64,000 nucleotides of DNA, from positions 1 through 64,000 of the forward strand of contig DWYV01000004.1 of NCBI GenBank assembly GCA_019118525.1. The letters run 5' to 3'. Shown piece by piece: positions 24,159 to 34,636 of this stretch. A program made the translations under genes and the position numbers. A model generated the notes under the pieces. That model was not told the DNA's origin and ran no database searches. It saw only the letters and a program-made list of their open reading frames with translations. This DNA comes from Candidatus Bariatricus faecipullorum. Lineage in GTDB: Bacteria > Bacillota > Clostridia > Lachnospirales > Lachnospiraceae. The first letter of the stretch is position 1, and each line of letters starts with the position of its first letter.

Positions 24159-26099
24159 ATGATACTGTCCTGCCACAATCTCAGTAAGACATTTGGCGAA
24201 CAGAAAATTGTCGCTGGTGGTTCCTTTCACATAGAAGACCGGGAAAAAGCCGCCCTCGTGGGGATAAACGGCGCCGGAAAATCCACCATCCTGAAAATGC
24301 TGGTCGGAGAACTTGCGCCGGACGACGGTACCGTAACCCTGGCAAAGGGAAAAACCATGGGGTATCTGGCGCAGCATCAGGACATGCACAGCGGTCACAC
24401 CATTTTTGAGGAAGTAGAGACGGCCCGGAGCGACCTGCTGGAAATGGAGCAGGAAATCCGCCAAAAAGAGCTGGCGCTCAGTTCTCTTTCCGGGGACCGT
24501 CTGGAACAGGAGCTGGCCTCCTATCAGCGTCTGATGACTGCTTTTGAGCAGGAAAACGGGTATGCCTACAAAAGCGAAGTGACGGGAGTTCTGAAGGGAC
24601 TCGGTTTTACCGAGGAGGAATTTTCCAAACCCGTGGACACCCTGTCCGGCGGTCAGAAAACCCGGGTGTCCTTAAGCCGTCTCCTGCTGACGAAACCGGA
24701 TATTCTGCTTCTGGACGAGCCCACCAACCATCTGGACATGAATTCCATCGCCTGGCTGGAGACCTATCTTCTGAACTATCCGGGCGCTGTACTGATTGTA
24801 TCCCATGACCGGTATTTCCTGGACCGTGTCGTTACGAAGGTACTGGAAATCGATCAGGGTGAACTCCGGATGTATCTGGGAAATTACACAGATTTTGCCC
24901 AGAAGAAAAAACAGCTTCGGGAAGCCCGTTTAAAAGAATACCTGAACCAGCAGCGGGAAATCCGTCATCAGGAAGAAGTTATCGAAAAGCTCCGCTCCTT
25001 CAACCGGGAAAAATCCATCCGCCGGGCGGAAAGCCGGGAAAAAATGCTGGAAAAAATGGTACCGGTAGAAAAACCCGTGGAAGTATCTTCCAGTATTCAT
25101 CTGAAACTGGAGCCGTCCCGGGTAAGCGGAAACGATGTGCTCCATGTGAAAGACCTTTCCAAGGCCTTTCCGGGACAGCCTCTTTTTTCCCATGTCAGCT
25201 TTGACATCCGCAGAGGCGAGCATGTGGCCATTATCGGAGATAACGGTACAGGGAAGACCACACTCCTGAAAATCCTGAACGGCGTGATTCCGGCGGACGA
25301 GGGAGAATTCGTGCTGGGAACCAACGTGGAAATCGGCTATTATGACCAGGAGCACCACGTACTTCACATGGAGAAAACGGTTTTTGAGGAAATCTCCGAT
25401 ACCTATCCTTCCATGAGCAATACAGAAATCCGGAATATGCTGGCCGCATTTCTGTTTACCGGAGACGATGTGTTTAAGCGGATTGGAGATTTGAGCGGCG
25501 GCGAGAGGGGCCGGGTATCCCTGGCCAAGCTGATGCTCTCCGAGGCCAATTTTCTGATTCTGGATGAGCCCACCAACCATCTGGACATTACGTCCCGGGA
25601 GATTCTGGAAAACGCCCTGAACGAGTATACCGGCACGGTTCTGTATGTGTCCCACGACCGGTATTTCATCAACCAGACCGCCAGCCGGATTCTGGACCTG
25701 GTAAACCAGTCCTTTGTAAATTACATCGGCAACTATGATTACTACCTGGAAAAACGGGAAGAACTGACGGCGGCCTATACGTCGGCCCCTGCCGCCGGGA
25801 AAGATACGTCGGACGTTTCCGCCGCCTCTGCCCCTTCCGCCGGAAAAGAGGACTGGAAAAAGCAGAAAGAAGCCAGTGCCAGGGCCCGGAAAATACAGAA
25901 TGACCTGCAAAGGACCGAGAAACGGATTACCGAGCTGGAAGAACGGAGCAGGGAAATTGACGACCTTCTGACGAAAGAAGAAATTTATACCAGCTCTGTC
26001 AAATGCCAGGAACTGGCAAAAGAAAAAGCGGCAGGCGCCGCCGAGCTGGAAGAGCTGTATGAAAAATGGGAAGAGCTTGCGGAGCTGCAGGCAGAATAG
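24159..26099 (+). CDS. ABC-F family ATPase (YdiF-like)
   Basis: The 646-residue soluble protein has two ABC ATPase domains: Walker A GINGAGKST near residue 35 and GDNGTGKTT near 366, with signatures LSGGQKTRVS and LSGGERGRVS. A linker lies between them and a coiled-coil C-terminus (about 560-646) follows an Ala/Pro/Ser-rich spacer. No membrane domain is present. ABC-F proteins bind the ribosomal E site and act in translation or ribosome protection from antibiotics; the YdiF/Uup type is a housekeeping member. A GGAGGG site precedes the ATG. It is a single-gene unit. Confidence 0.92.
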   Translation: MILSCHNLSKTFGEQKIVAGGSFHIEDREKAALVGINGAGKSTILKMLVGELAPDDGTVTLAKGKTMGYLAQHQDMHSGHTIFEEVETARSDLLEMEQEIRQKELALSSLSGDRLEQELASYQRLMTAFEQENGYAYKSEVTGVLKGLGFTEEEFSKPVDTLSGGQKTRVSLSRLLLTKPDILLLDEPTNHLDMNSIAWLETYLLNYPGAVLIVSHDRYFLDRVVTKVLEIDQGELRMYLGNYTDFAQKKKQLREARLKEYLNQQREIRHQEEVIEKLRSFNREKSIRRAESREKMLEKMVPVEKPVEVSSSIHLKLEPSRVSGNDVLHVKDLSKAFPGQPLFSHVSFDIRRGEHVAIIGDNGTGKTTLLKILNGVIPADEGEFVLGTNVEIGYYDQEHHVLHMEKTVFEEISDTYPSMSNTEIRNMLAAFLFTGDDVFKRIGDLSGGERGRVSLAKLMLSEANFLILDEPTNHLDITSREILENALNEYTGTVLYVSHDRYFINQTASRILDLVNQSFVNYIGNYDYYLEKREELTAAYTSAPAAGKDTSDVSAASAPSAGKEDWKKQKEASARARKIQNDLQRTEKRITELEERSREIDDLLTKEEIYTSSVKCQELAKEKAAGAAELEELYEKWEELAELQAE

Positions 26100-26102
26100 A
26101 AA

Positions 26103-26130
26103 AAGGTTCCTTCCGTCCGGGAGGAACCTT
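26103..26130. terminator. Bidirectional terminator between the ABC-F gene and icd
   Basis: Arms AAGGTTCCT and AGGAACCTT enclose a 10-base loop. CTTTTATT follows on the plus strand and TTTTCTATT on the minus strand, so the hairpin serves both converging genes. Confidence 0.85.
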
Positions 26131-26146
26131 CTTTTATTCTTCCGTT

Positions 26147-27352
26147 CTAAACGGTTTCCAGTTTTTTTGCGATTTCCAGAATGAAATCTTCGCTGTTTAA
26201 TACCACCGGTTCCGGAATCGTCGTGATAAGAGCCAGGTCTCTGGTCATCTTTCCTTCTTCGATGGTATCCAGGGTCGCCTTCTCCAGCCGTCCGGCAAAA
26301 TCCATCAGCTCCCGGCTGTTATCCAGCTCGCCCCGTTTTCTGAGGGCTCCGCTCCAGGCAAAGATAGTCGCCACGGAATTGGTGGAGGTCTCTTCCCCTT
26401 TCAGATGCTTATAGTAATGGCGCTGTACGGTGCCGTGGGCCGCTTCATACTCCCAGCAGCCGTCCGGTGATACCAGCACAGAGGTCATCATGGCCAGCGA
26501 GCCGAATGCGGAAGATACCATGTCGCTCATTACGTCTCCGTCATAGTTTTTGCAGGCCCAGATGTAGCCGCCTTCGGATTTCATGACCCTTGCCACCGCG
26601 TCATCGATAAGTGTATAGAAGTACGTAATGCCGGCCTCTTCAAATTTTTCTTTATAATCCCGGTCAAAGATTTCCTGAAAAATATCCTTAAATGTATGGT
26701 CATACTTTTTAGATATGGTATCCTTGGTGGCGAACCAGAGGTCCTGCCGGATATCCAGGGCGTACTGGAAACAGCTTTTTGCAAAGCTTTCGATGGAGGC
26801 GTTGACATTGTGCATGCCCTGCACAATACCGGGACCTTCGAATTCGTGAATCAGCTCTCTGTATTCCGTTCCGTCTTCTGCCGTGTAAACCAGCTCTGCT
26901 TTTCCCGGGCCCGGGATTTTCATCTCGGTTCCTTTGTACACGTCCCCATAGGCATGACGGGCGATGGTAATGGGCTTTTTCCAGTTTTTCACGCAGGGCT
27001 CAATTCCCTTTACCACAATGGGAGTCCGGAATACCGTGCCGTCTAAAATGGCACGGATAGTTCCGTTGGGGCTCTTCCACATCTCTTTTAAGTCATACTC
27101 CTCCATACGGGCCGCATTGGGAGTGATGGTGGCGCATTTTACGGCTACCCGGTATTTTTTCGCAGCCATCGCAGAGTCCACTGTCACCTGGTCGTTCGTG
27201 GCGTTACGGTGTTCCAGTCCCAGGTCATAGTACTCGCTTTTCAAATCCACAAAGGGAAGAATCAGGTGGTCCTTAATCATCTTCCAGAGGATTCTTGTCA
27301 TCTCGTCTCCGTCCATCTCCACAATGGGGGTGGTCATTCTGATTTTATCCAT
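26147..27352 (-). CDS. icd: NADP-dependent isocitrate dehydrogenase (eukaryotic-type)
   Basis: The 401-residue protein is of the homodimeric eukaryote-like class: [17 protein letters not shown] at the start, then [16 protein letters not shown] (isocitrate phosphate-loop Ser) and the metal-site [13 protein letters not shown]. The [10 protein letters not shown] loop with a basic residue is the family NADP site. It converts isocitrate to 2-oxoglutarate, giving NADPH and the glutamate precursor. AAAGGAGG precedes the ATG. It lies 18 bases after the DUF1653 gene, so it is probably the last gene of the ilvA-DUF1653-icd unit. Confidence 0.95.
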   Translation of the reverse strand: MDKIRMTTPIVEMDGDEMTRILWKMIKDHLILPFVDLKSEYYDLGLEHRNATNDQVTVDSAMAAKKYRVAVKCATITPNAARMEEYDLKEMWKSPNGTIRAILDGTVFRTPIVVKGIEPCVKNWKKPITIARHAYGDVYKGTEMKIPGPGKAELVYTAEDGTEYRELIHEFEGPGIVQGMHNVNASIESFAKSCFQYALDIRQDLWFATKDTISKKYDHTFKDIFQEIFDRDYKEKFEEAGITYFYTLIDDAVARVMKSEGGYIWACKNYDGDVMSDMVSSAFGSLAMMTSVLVSPDGCWEYEAAHGTVQRHYYKHLKGEETSTNSVATIFAWSGALRKRGELDNSRELMDFAGRLEKATLDTIEEGKMTRDLALITTIPEPVVLNSEDFILEIAKKLETV

Positions 27353-27370
27353 AGGTTTACCTCCTTTTTT

Positions 27371-27844
27371 TCAGTGAAGTCTTCCGCTTTCATACCGTTC
27401 CCGTGTCTCCAGGTACCGCAGCAGGTCCTGATACCGGGCCTCCAGCGTCTTCCCGCTTTCGGAAAAATCCAGGCTCTGAGCCGCGATGTCCAGGAACGTA
27501 TCCGTCAGTTCCGTCCGGTGGCGCTGGAGAAACGAACGCTTTTCCCCGCAGGTTTCCAGATCCAGGAATTCCAGAATCAGGTTTCTGGCTCCTTCGTCGG
27601 GCACCGCTGTATCCTCTTCCAGTTCAAACCGGTATTCCTGCGTCACCCCCGGAAACCGGTTCCGGTCAATTTTTCCGGTAAACATCTCCAGCGGCCTTGC
27701 ATAGACCGGGTGTTCTCCGTAAAGTCCCTCATACACTACCAGTTCTTCCCCGGTCTCCGTATGTCTGGCCACAGCCAGCACCTGATACCGGTTTCCCTTA
27801 AAATGCCGGTAGCATTCTCCCTTCCTTGGAATTCTGCCGCTCAT
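27371..27844 (-). CDS. DUF1653-domain protein
   Basis: The 157-residue protein begins with a DUF1653 domain (GECYRHFKGNRYQVLAVARHTETGEELVVYEGLYG, residues about 10-43, then RPLEMFTGKID), a small beta-barrel of unknown function. A helical acidic C-terminal half follows. The frame is open further upstream into ilvA, but the AAGGAAGG site and domain start favour 27844. It lies 16 bases after ilvA and 18 before icd. Its role there is unknown. Confidence 0.8.
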   Translation of the reverse strand: MSGRIPRKGECYRHFKGNRYQVLAVARHTETGEELVVYEGLYGEHPVYARPLEMFTGKIDRNRFPGVTQEYRFELEEDTAVPDEGARNLILEFLDLETCGEKRSFLQRHRTELTDTFLDIAAQSLDFSESGKTLEARYQDLLRYLETRERYESGRLH

Positions 27845-27860
27845 ATCCTGCCCTTCCTTC

Positions 27861-29075
27861 CTAATACAGTTTGGCGCTGACCAGCCTCGGGCGGAAACCG
27901 CCTGCCTCCAGGGCGCCGATAATCCGCTGTTTGTGCTCTGTTCCAAACGCTTCCATTGTCACCCGCAGTTCTACCGCCGCATTCCGGTTGATGCTGACAA
28001 ACTGGTTGTGCTCCAGTTTGATAACATTGCCCTGCTCGGACGCAATCGTCTGAGCCACCCGCACCAGTTCACCCGGTTTGTCCGGGAGCAGAACGGATAC
28101 GGAGAAAATACGGTCTCTCTGAATCAGGCCGTGCTGTACAATGGAAGACATGGTAATCACATCCATGTTTCCGCCGCTCAGAATGCAGACCGCCTTTTTC
28201 CCTTCCAGATTCATCTGCTTTAAGCCGGCCACGGAAAGAAGACCGGAATTTTCTACAATCATCTTGTGGTTCTCGACCATGTCCAGGAAGATTCCTACCA
28301 GTTCATCGTCATCCACCGTCAGAATCTCGTCCACATTTTCCATCACGTAGGGCAGGTTCTGTTCTCCGACGGTTTTCACGGCAGTACCGTCCGCAATGGT
28401 GTTCGCGCTGGGGAGGGTCACCACATGCCCGGCCTCCACCGCCGCTTTCATACTGGCGGCCTCCGCCGGTTCCACTCCCACCACCTTAATCTTGGGATTC
28501 AGCATTTTTGCCAGCGTGGATACACCGGTAATCAGCCCCCCACCGCCGACCGGGACAAAGATATAGTCTACCGTGGGCAGTTCCTGCACAATCTCCATGG
28601 CGATGGTGCCCTGGCCGGTAGCCACATCCAGGTCGTCAAAGGGATGGACAAAGGTCAGTCCCTGCTCTTCCGCCAGCTCATAGGCTTTCGCGCAGGCATC
28701 GTCATAGACGTCGCCCCAGAGTATCACCTCTGCCCCGTACTCCTTGGTACGGTTTACCTTGATAAGAGGCGTCACGGTAGGCATAACAATCGTGGCCTTG
28801 CAGCCGAATGCCTGGGCCGCATAGGCCACGCCCTGGGCATGATTTCCCGCGGAAGCGGTGATAAGTCCTCTTTTCCTCTCTTCCTCGCTCATGGTACTGA
28901 TTTTGTAGTACGCGCCCCGCAGCTTGTAGGCGCCGGTATACTGCATGTTTTCCGGCTTGAGATAAATCTTTCCGCCGGTCTGCCTGCTCAGATACTCGCT
29001 GTACACCAGCTTTGTGGGCCGGGTCACTTTTTTTACGATTTCACTTGCTTCTTCAAATTTCTCCAGCGTCAGCAT
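27861..29075 (-). CDS. ilvA: Threonine ammonia-lyase with ACT domain
   Basis: The 404-residue PLP enzyme deaminates threonine to 2-oxobutyrate. The PLP lysine is K51 in YTGAYKLRGAYYK; the phosphate loop is VPVGGGGLITG; and a single ACT-like regulatory domain occupies about 330-404. This length matches the TdcB-like/short IlvA forms of clostridia, which may be biosynthetic or catabolic. The ATG overlaps the ftsY stop by 23 bases and uses a GGAAGG site inside ftsY. Confidence 0.92.
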   Translation of the reverse strand: MLTLEKFEEASEIVKKVTRPTKLVYSEYLSRQTGGKIYLKPENMQYTGAYKLRGAYYKISTMSEEERKRGLITASAGNHAQGVAYAAQAFGCKATIVMPTVTPLIKVNRTKEYGAEVILWGDVYDDACAKAYELAEEQGLTFVHPFDDLDVATGQGTIAMEIVQELPTVDYIFVPVGGGGLITGVSTLAKMLNPKIKVVGVEPAEAASMKAAVEAGHVVTLPSANTIADGTAVKTVGEQNLPYVMENVDEILTVDDDELVGIFLDMVENHKMIVENSGLLSVAGLKQMNLEGKKAVCILSGGNMDVITMSSIVQHGLIQRDRIFSVSVLLPDKPGELVRVAQTIASEQGNVIKLEHNQFVSINRNAAVELRVTMEAFGTEHKQRIIGALEAGGFRPRLVSAKLY

Positions 29076-30024
29076 CTTCTTTTCCTTCCTCTCCTTCTTC
29101 TGTGGTAAACAGTGCGTTTACGAACTCATCAGAATCAAATTTCTGCAAGTCCTCTATCTGCTCGCCCACGCCAATGTATTTCACGGGGATTCCCAGCTCT
29201 GACTGGATAGCAACGGCAATGCCGCCCTTGGCCGTACCGTCCATCTTGGTCAGAATAATGCCGGTAATATCCGCCACTTCGCTGAATTCTTTTGCCTGGG
29301 AAAGGGCGTTCTGTCCGGTTGTGCCGTCCAGGACGACCAGGGTCTCACGGAAGGCTTCCGGATACTCCCGTTCCAGAACCCGGTTAATCTTCTTCAGCTC
29401 TTCCATCAGATTCTTTTTATTGTGCAGTCTCCCTGCCGTGTCACAGAGCAGGACGTCGGCATGTCTGGCCTTTGCGGCCGCCACGGCGTCATACACGACT
29501 GCCGCGGGGTCTGCGCCTTCCTGACCGCCAATCAGGTCCGCGTCCGCCCGTCTGGCCCACTCTTTTAACTGCTCTCCTGCTGCCGCACGGAAGGTATCCG
29601 CCGCCGCCAGCACGACTTTCTTTCCCTGGTCCCGCAGTTTTCCGGCCAGTTTTCCGATTGTCGTGGTCTTTCCCACTCCGTTGACTCCGATAACCAGTAC
29701 CACGGAAGTCCGCTCTTCAAATTCGTAGGCGGTCTCCCCCACATTCATCTGCTCCTTGATGCTGTCAATCAGAATCTGCCGGCACTGGGCCGGTTCCTTA
29801 ATGTGCTGTTCCTTCACCTTCTGCCTGAGGTCTTCCAGAATCGCATAGGTGGCCTTTACGCCCAGGTCGCCCATAATCAGGGTTTCCTCCAGTTCTTCAT
29901 AGAAATCCTCGTCTATTTTTGTAAACCCGTGGAAAATTCCGTCGATGCCGGATACAATATTCTCTCTGGTCTTCGTAAGTCCCGACACCAGTCTCCGGAA
30001 AAATCCTTTCTTTTCCTCTGCCAT
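29053..30024 (-). CDS. ftsY: Signal recognition particle receptor FtsY
   Basis: The 323-residue GTPase has the four-helix N domain (1-95) and the G domain with GVNGVGKTTTIGKLAG, DTAGRLHNKKNLMEEL and LTKMDGTAKGG. It lacks a long acidic A domain, as in most Firmicutes. It docks SRP-ribosome complexes at the membrane for co-translational insertion. The acidic C-terminus (EEGEEGKEDADAGEI) is an extra tail. It follows smc by 20 bases in the conserved rnc-smc-ftsY order. Confidence 0.97.
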   Translation of the reverse strand: MAEEKKGFFRRLVSGLTKTRENIVSGIDGIFHGFTKIDEDFYEELEETLIMGDLGVKATYAILEDLRQKVKEQHIKEPAQCRQILIDSIKEQMNVGETAYEFEERTSVVLVIGVNGVGKTTTIGKLAGKLRDQGKKVVLAAADTFRAAAGEQLKEWARRADADLIGGQEGADPAAVVYDAVAAAKARHADVLLCDTAGRLHNKKNLMEELKKINRVLEREYPEAFRETLVVLDGTTGQNALSQAKEFSEVADITGIILTKMDGTAKGGIAVAIQSELGIPVKYIGVGEQIEDLQKFDSDEFVNALFTTEEGEEGKEDADAGEI

Positions 30025-30044
30025 AATCTCTCTCCTTCTGCTTT

Positions 30045-33000
30045 CTATCCTGCGGCCTGCTGTTTTTCCTGGTCCAGTTCTTCCTGAATCAGGTCTACGG
30101 ATACCAGAGTAGATACCCCTTTTTCCTGCATGGTAATTCCATACAGTCTGTCCGCCGCATTCATGGTTCCCCGCCGGTGTGTAATCACAATAAACTGGGT
30201 GTTCTTCGTCAGTTTATGCAGATACTGGGCAAACCTGGTTACGTTGGAGTCGTCCAGCGCCGCCTCAATCTCGTCCAGAAGGCAGAAGGGCGACGGTTTC
30301 AGGTTCTGAATGGCAAACAGAAGGGCGATGGCTGTCAGTGCCTTTTCCCCGCCGGAAAGCTGCATCATGTTCTGCAGTTTCTTTCCCGGCGGCTGGGCGA
30401 TAATCCGGATTCCTGCCTCCAGAATATCCTCATCCTCCATCAGTTCCAGGGTACCCCTGCCGCCTCCGAAGAGTTCCCGGAATACTTTGTTAAATTCTTC
30501 CGCGATGCGCCCGAACTGTTCTGAAAACTGTTTGCGCATGGCCTCGTCCAGTTCCTGAATAATCTTCTCCAGGGTAGCCTCCGCCTCAACCAGGTCGTCA
30601 TGCTGCCCTTTGAGGAATTCATACCGGGAGGAAAGCTCTTTATAATCTTCAATGGCGTTTACATTCACCGGGCCCAGCGCCTTTATCTCGCCGCGCAGTT
30701 CCTGAATCCGCTTTTTCATAAAGGTCAGGTCTGTCAGATTTTCGTCCCGGATTTCCAGGGCATGGTTATAGGTGAGTTCGTATTCTTCCCACATATAGTT
30801 CACCTGCTTTTCCAGGCTTTCCTCATACCCTTCTTTCCTGCTGTTTAAGCGGAATACTTCCTTGTCCAGTTCCGTCATATGCCGGTTTAAGTCTTCCCGT
30901 TTTCCAAGGAAAGCCCTGTTCTTCCGGTTCAGCTCTTCCCGCTTTTTCTGGTTTTCCTCAATCTCTTTCTGGATTTCTTCAAAAAGCTCCTGGGAATCGG
31001 AAATGGTCTGCCGGATTTCGGCAATCTGCTTTTCCTTCTCCTGAATCTCCCCGCTGGCAGAATCTTTGTCCTGCTCCAGCTTTTCCAGCTCTTCCTGGAA
31101 TTTCTGCAGTTCTTCCTGAATTCTTCCGGCATTTTCCTCGATAAATGCCAGCTTCTGTTCCAGAGCCGCGCAGGCCAGATGGGCCTCCTCGTTTTTCTTT
31201 ACCGCTTCACTTTCCAGGTTTCGTTCCTGCTCCAGGGCTTCCTGGGTGGCGGTAAGCTTCTGGCTGAATTCCTTTTCCAGGCTCTCGGAGGTCTCCAGCT
31301 CTACCTGGATGGATTCCTGATTCTCCGCTGTCTCCCTGGCCTTCTCTTCCAGTTCCCTGCGCTCCCGCACCGCGTTTTCCCTGGCTTCCAGGGCCAGCTT
31401 CTGCCGGGAGCTGACCTGCTCCAGATTCATGCGTGCCGTATTCTGCTGAACGTAGGCTCTCTGAAGCTTCTTCTGAATCTCTTCAATCTCCGCGTAGAAC
31501 GCCGCTCTTTTGTTTCTCGTCTCTTCCAGTTCTTTTTCCGCTTTCTGCATGTCCGCTTTCAGCATCTGAACGGTTTTCTCAAATTCCTGGATTTCCCGTC
31601 TCCTTCCCAGCAGGTTGCTGCTGTTTTTAAAGGCGCCGCCGCTCATGGACCCGCCGGGGTTCAGCAGTTCCCCTTCCAGGGTTACGATGCGCAGTGACTG
31701 TCGGTATTTCCGGGAAAGTGCGATTCCGGTGTCGATGGTATCCACTACCAGCGTTCTCCCCAGCAGGTTCTCCGCCAGTTTCCGGTACGTGTCCTCCACC
31801 TGCACCAGGCTGTCCGCTGTTCCGATAACGCCCTTTTCCTTCAGGGCCTCCGGGCGGGCGATACTCTGTCCGCCCCGGATGGCAGTCAGGGGAAGGAAAG
31901 TGGCTCTTCCGTATTTATTCTTTTTCAGGAAACCTATCATCCGTTTGGCCGTTTCCTCGTCTGCCGTAACGATATTCTGGATACTGCCTCCCAGGGCCGT
32001 CTCCACCGCTGTCTCGTATTCCTTCTGCACTTTGATGATATCGGCCACCACGCCCAGAAGGCCTTTCTCTTTGTCCCGGTGTTCCATCACTTTCCGGATG
32101 CTGTTTCCGTATCCGTCGTAACGCTCCGTAATATTTTTCAGGGACTCCAGACGGGACTCTTCCCGGTGATAGGCGGTCTGGCCGATACGAAGCTGCTCGT
32201 TCTTTTTGGCAATCACCTGCTGAAGCTTCTCTATCTCTGCCTCGCAGTGGCTGATTTCCCCGTTAAACGCATCGATTTCCCTGGAAATGCTGTCCAGCTC
32301 TTTTTCGTGCTCCTCCTGCTGTTTTTTCAGAAGAGCGTCATCGTTCTGGGTTTCCAGCAGCTTTCTGTGAAGTTCAGACTGCCGGATCTGAATCTGATTC
32401 ATAACCGTATCGTAATGCTGGCTTTTCGCCCGGGTGGAAGCCCGGCTGCTCAGAAGTTCCCGGATATCGCTCTGGCTCTGGTCTGTCTCCGCCGTCATCC
32501 TGGCAATCCGGGACTGCACCTCCGCCAGGTCAGCTTCGGCTTTTTCCTGGCGCCGGTATTCTTTTTCCAGCTTCTCTTTTGCTTCCTTCTGCTCCCGTTC
32601 CAGCGTTTCGCTCTGCTTTTTCCGTTCCTTTATTTCCAGATACACGGTCCGGGCACGTTCCTCAAAGTGGGCGTCATTCATCCGGGCGCTGTGAATCTGT
32701 TCCTTCAGAAGTTCTATCCGCCCTTCCAGCTGCTGTTTCAGCAGGGTAGTCTCATTCAGGCGGTTCCGGTACCGCTCAATCTCACTGTCCACTTCATCCG
32801 CCTGGCCCTCAATGGCCTCATATTCTTCTTTCATGGCCGCGTAGTCCTGCCGGGCCTTTTCCAGCTCTTCCTCTGAAACGGAGAGATTTTCTTCAGTTCC
32901 CCGGATGAGCTCTTTCAGACGTGCGGTTTCCATCAGAAACATATTGATATCAAAGCGCCGGAGCTCTTCTTTTTTCTTCAGATAGGCCCGTGCGGTTTCC

Positions 33001-33626
33001 GCCTGCTTCTCCAGGGGACCGGCCTGCTTTTCCAGCTCCGACAGAATGTCGTTGACCCGGAGCAGGTTCTGCTGCTCTTCTTCCAGCTTTTTCAAAGACA
33101 TGGCTTTCCGTCTTTTAAATTTGACAATTCCTGCCGCCTCGTCAAAAAGCTCCCGCCGCTCTTCCGGCTTCCCGCTCAGGATTTTATCAATCTGGCCCTG
33201 CCCGATAATGGAATATCCTTCTTTCCCGATACCGGTGTCATAAAACATCTCATTGATGTCTTTCAGACGGCAGGCGCTCCCGTTTAACAGGTACTCGCTT
33301 TCCCCGGAACGGTAGAGCTTTCTTGTGACGGTTACTTCTTCATAATCCACCGGCAGTTTATGGTCGGAGTTGTCCAGGGTAATCGCCACAGAAGCGTAGC
33401 TTAACGGCCGCCGGCTTTCCGTACCGGAAAAAATGACGTCCTGCATACTGTCGCCCCGAAGCTGTTTTACCCGCTGTTCTCCGAGAACCCAGCGGACTGC
33501 GTCCGCCACATTGCTCTTCCCGCTTCCATTCGGTCCCACAATCGCGGTAATCCCGTTATGAAATTCAAAGACAATCTTATGGGCAAAGGATTTGAATCCC
33601 TGCACCTCTATGCTCTTTAAATACAT
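30045..33626 (-). CDS. smc: Chromosome segregation protein SMC
   Basis: The 1193-residue protein has Walker [10 protein letters not shown] near residue 32, two long coiled-coil arms, the hinge (about 510-650; [28 protein letters not shown]) and C-terminal signature [16 protein letters not shown] with Walker [13 protein letters not shown]. It is the ATPase of the bacterial condensin with ScpA and ScpB, whose genes are not in this window. The start lies 3 bases after the rnc stop with only a weak Shine-Dalgarno, so translation is probably coupled to rnc. Confidence 0.98.
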   Translation of the reverse strand: MYLKSIEVQGFKSFAHKIVFEFHNGITAIVGPNGSGKSNVADAVRWVLGEQRVKQLRGDSMQDVIFSGTESRRPLSYASVAITLDNSDHKLPVDYEEVTVTRKLYRSGESEYLLNGSACRLKDINEMFYDTGIGKEGYSIIGQGQIDKILSGKPEERRELFDEAAGIVKFKRRKAMSLKKLEEEQQNLLRVNDILSELEKQAGPLEKQAETARAYLKKKEELRRFDINMFLMETARLKELIRGTEENLSVSEEELEKARQDYAAMKEEYEAIEGQADEVDSEIERYRNRLNETTLLKQQLEGRIELLKEQIHSARMNDAHFEERARTVYLEIKERKKQSETLEREQKEAKEKLEKEYRRQEKAEADLAEVQSRIARMTAETDQSQSDIRELLSSRASTRAKSQHYDTVMNQIQIRQSELHRKLLETQNDDALLKKQQEEHEKELDSISREIDAFNGEISHCEAEIEKLQQVIAKKNEQLRIGQTAYHREESRLESLKNITERYDGYGNSIRKVMEHRDKEKGLLGVVADIIKVQKEYETAVETALGGSIQNIVTADEETAKRMIGFLKKNKYGRATFLPLTAIRGGQSIARPEALKEKGVIGTADSLVQVEDTYRKLAENLLGRTLVVDTIDTGIALSRKYRQSLRIVTLEGELLNPGGSMSGGAFKNSSNLLGRRREIQEFEKTVQMLKADMQKAEKELEETRNKRAAFYAEIEEIQKKLQRAYVQQNTARMNLEQVSSRQKLALEARENAVRERRELEEKARETAENQESIQVELETSESLEKEFSQKLTATQEALEQERNLESEAVKKNEEAHLACAALEQKLAFIEENAGRIQEELQKFQEELEKLEQDKDSASGEIQEKEKQIAEIRQTISDSQELFEEIQKEIEENQKKREELNRKNRAFLGKREDLNRHMTELDKEVFRLNSRKEGYEESLEKQVNYMWEEYELTYNHALEIRDENLTDLTFMKKRIQELRGEIKALGPVNVNAIEDYKELSSRYEFLKGQHDDLVEAEATLEKIIQELDEAMRKQFSEQFGRIAEEFNKVFRELFGGGRGTLELMEDEDILEAGIRIIAQPPGKKLQNMMQLSGGEKALTAIALLFAIQNLKPSPFCLLDEIEAALDDSNVTRFAQYLHKLTKNTQFIVITHRRGTMNAADRLYGITMQEKGVSTLVSVDLIQEELDQEKQQAAG

Positions 33627-33629
33627 CAG

Positions 33630-34331
33630 CTATTCGGTACCTTTCTTCTCTTCTCTGAGCTTCAGAATTGCCTGGTAGGCAGCCTCCTGCTCTGCTGCTT
33701 TTTTTGTGCGCCCCACACCCTGGCCGTATGCCGTCTCCCCGATTCGTACTTCTACCCGGAAGGATTTGTTGTGGTCCGGTCCTTCTTCCCCGATAAGATG
33801 GTAGAAAATCTTCTGGTCCAGATTTCCCTGCACCATCTCCTGCAGGATAGTTTTGCTATCATAAAAGAGCCGTTTCCCTTCCAGGTCGTTCAGTATGTGG
33901 CGGAGTATAAACTCTTTTGCACTAGCAAAACCACCATCCAGATAGATAGCCCCAATCAGCGCTTCCAGTGCATCGGAGGTAATGGATTCTCTCTTCCGTC
34001 CTCCCGTAGCCTCTTCTCCTTTTCCCAGGAGCAGAAAGGAGCCCAGTTCCAGGTCTCTGGCGCAGAAGGCAAGCGCCTTTTCGCACACCATGGCCGCCCG
34101 CTGTTTGGTCAGCTCTCCTTCCGGCATCGTCTTATCCGCAAAAAAGAGGTACTCGCTTGTCACCAGTTCCAGCACTGCGTCGCCCAGAAACTCCAGTCTC
34201 TCATTGCTGTCCGGTTTCTTTAAATGTTTCTCATTCACATAGGAGCTGTGCGTCATAGCATGGGTTAAAAGCTCCTTTTTCCGAAAGCGGTATCCCGCCT
34301 TTTCTTCCAGTTGTTTTACATTTCTGTTCAT
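33630..34331 (-). CDS. rnc: Ribonuclease III
   Basis: The 233-residue protein has the RNase III signature NERLEFLGDAVLELV (about 43-57), the second acidic catalytic region DALEALIGAIYLDGG, and a C-terminal double-stranded RNA-binding domain ending AEQEAAYQAILKL. It processes rRNA precursors and other duplex RNAs. The 59-base gap to acpP holds a hairpin that may tune expression of rnc, smc and ftsY. Confidence 0.97.
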   Translation of the reverse strand: MNRNVKQLEEKAGYRFRKKELLTHAMTHSSYVNEKHLKKPDSNERLEFLGDAVLELVTSEYLFFADKTMPEGELTKQRAAMVCEKALAFCARDLELGSFLLLGKGEEATGGRKRESITSDALEALIGAIYLDGGFASAKEFILRHILNDLEGKRLFYDSKTILQEMVQGNLDQKIFYHLIGEEGPDHNKSFRVEVRIGETAYGQGVGRTKKAAEQEAAYQAILKLREEKKGTE

Positions 34332-34351
34332 AATCTGTCCTCGTCTGAAAA

Positions 34352-34380
34352 CAGAAAAGCCCTGAAAAGGGGCTTTTCTG
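34352..34380 (-). terminator. Hairpin between acpP and rnc
   Basis: Arms CAGAAAAGCCC and GGGCTTTTCTG enclose a short loop, and the minus-strand tail is TTTTC. It could be a partial terminator that uncouples high acpP expression from rnc-smc-ftsY, since no separate rnc promoter is visible. Confidence 0.6.
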
Positions 34381-34390
34381 TCTGCTTTCC

Positions 34391-34621
34391 TTAATTTACA
34401 GCCTTTTTTATCATTTCCACTGCGTCGCCAATCGTTACGATTTTCTCTGCATCTTCGTTGTCCACTTCAATGTCAAACTCTTCCTCAATGCCCATAATCA
34501 CCTGGAAAATGTCCATAGAGTCAGCTCCAAGGTCATCGATAAAAGCAGTGTCCATGGTCAGTGTATTTTCGTCAAATCCCATTGTAGTGGCAATGATTTT
34601 TTTTACTTTTTCAAATTCCAT
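34391..34621 (-). CDS. acpP: Acyl carrier protein
   Basis: The 76-residue acidic protein has the phosphopantetheine attachment site at S35 in LGADSMDIF (DSMD rather than the common DSLD). It carries growing acyl chains in fatty acid synthesis. AAGGAAAGG precedes the ATG. It follows plsX by 15 bases, a conserved pair. Other fab genes are not in the window. Confidence 0.96.
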   Translation of the reverse strand: MEFEKVKKIIATTMGFDENTLTMDTAFIDDLGADSMDIFQVIMGIEEEFDIEVDNEDAEKIVTIGDAVEMIKKAVN

Positions 34622-34636
34622 GCTTCTGTCCTTTCC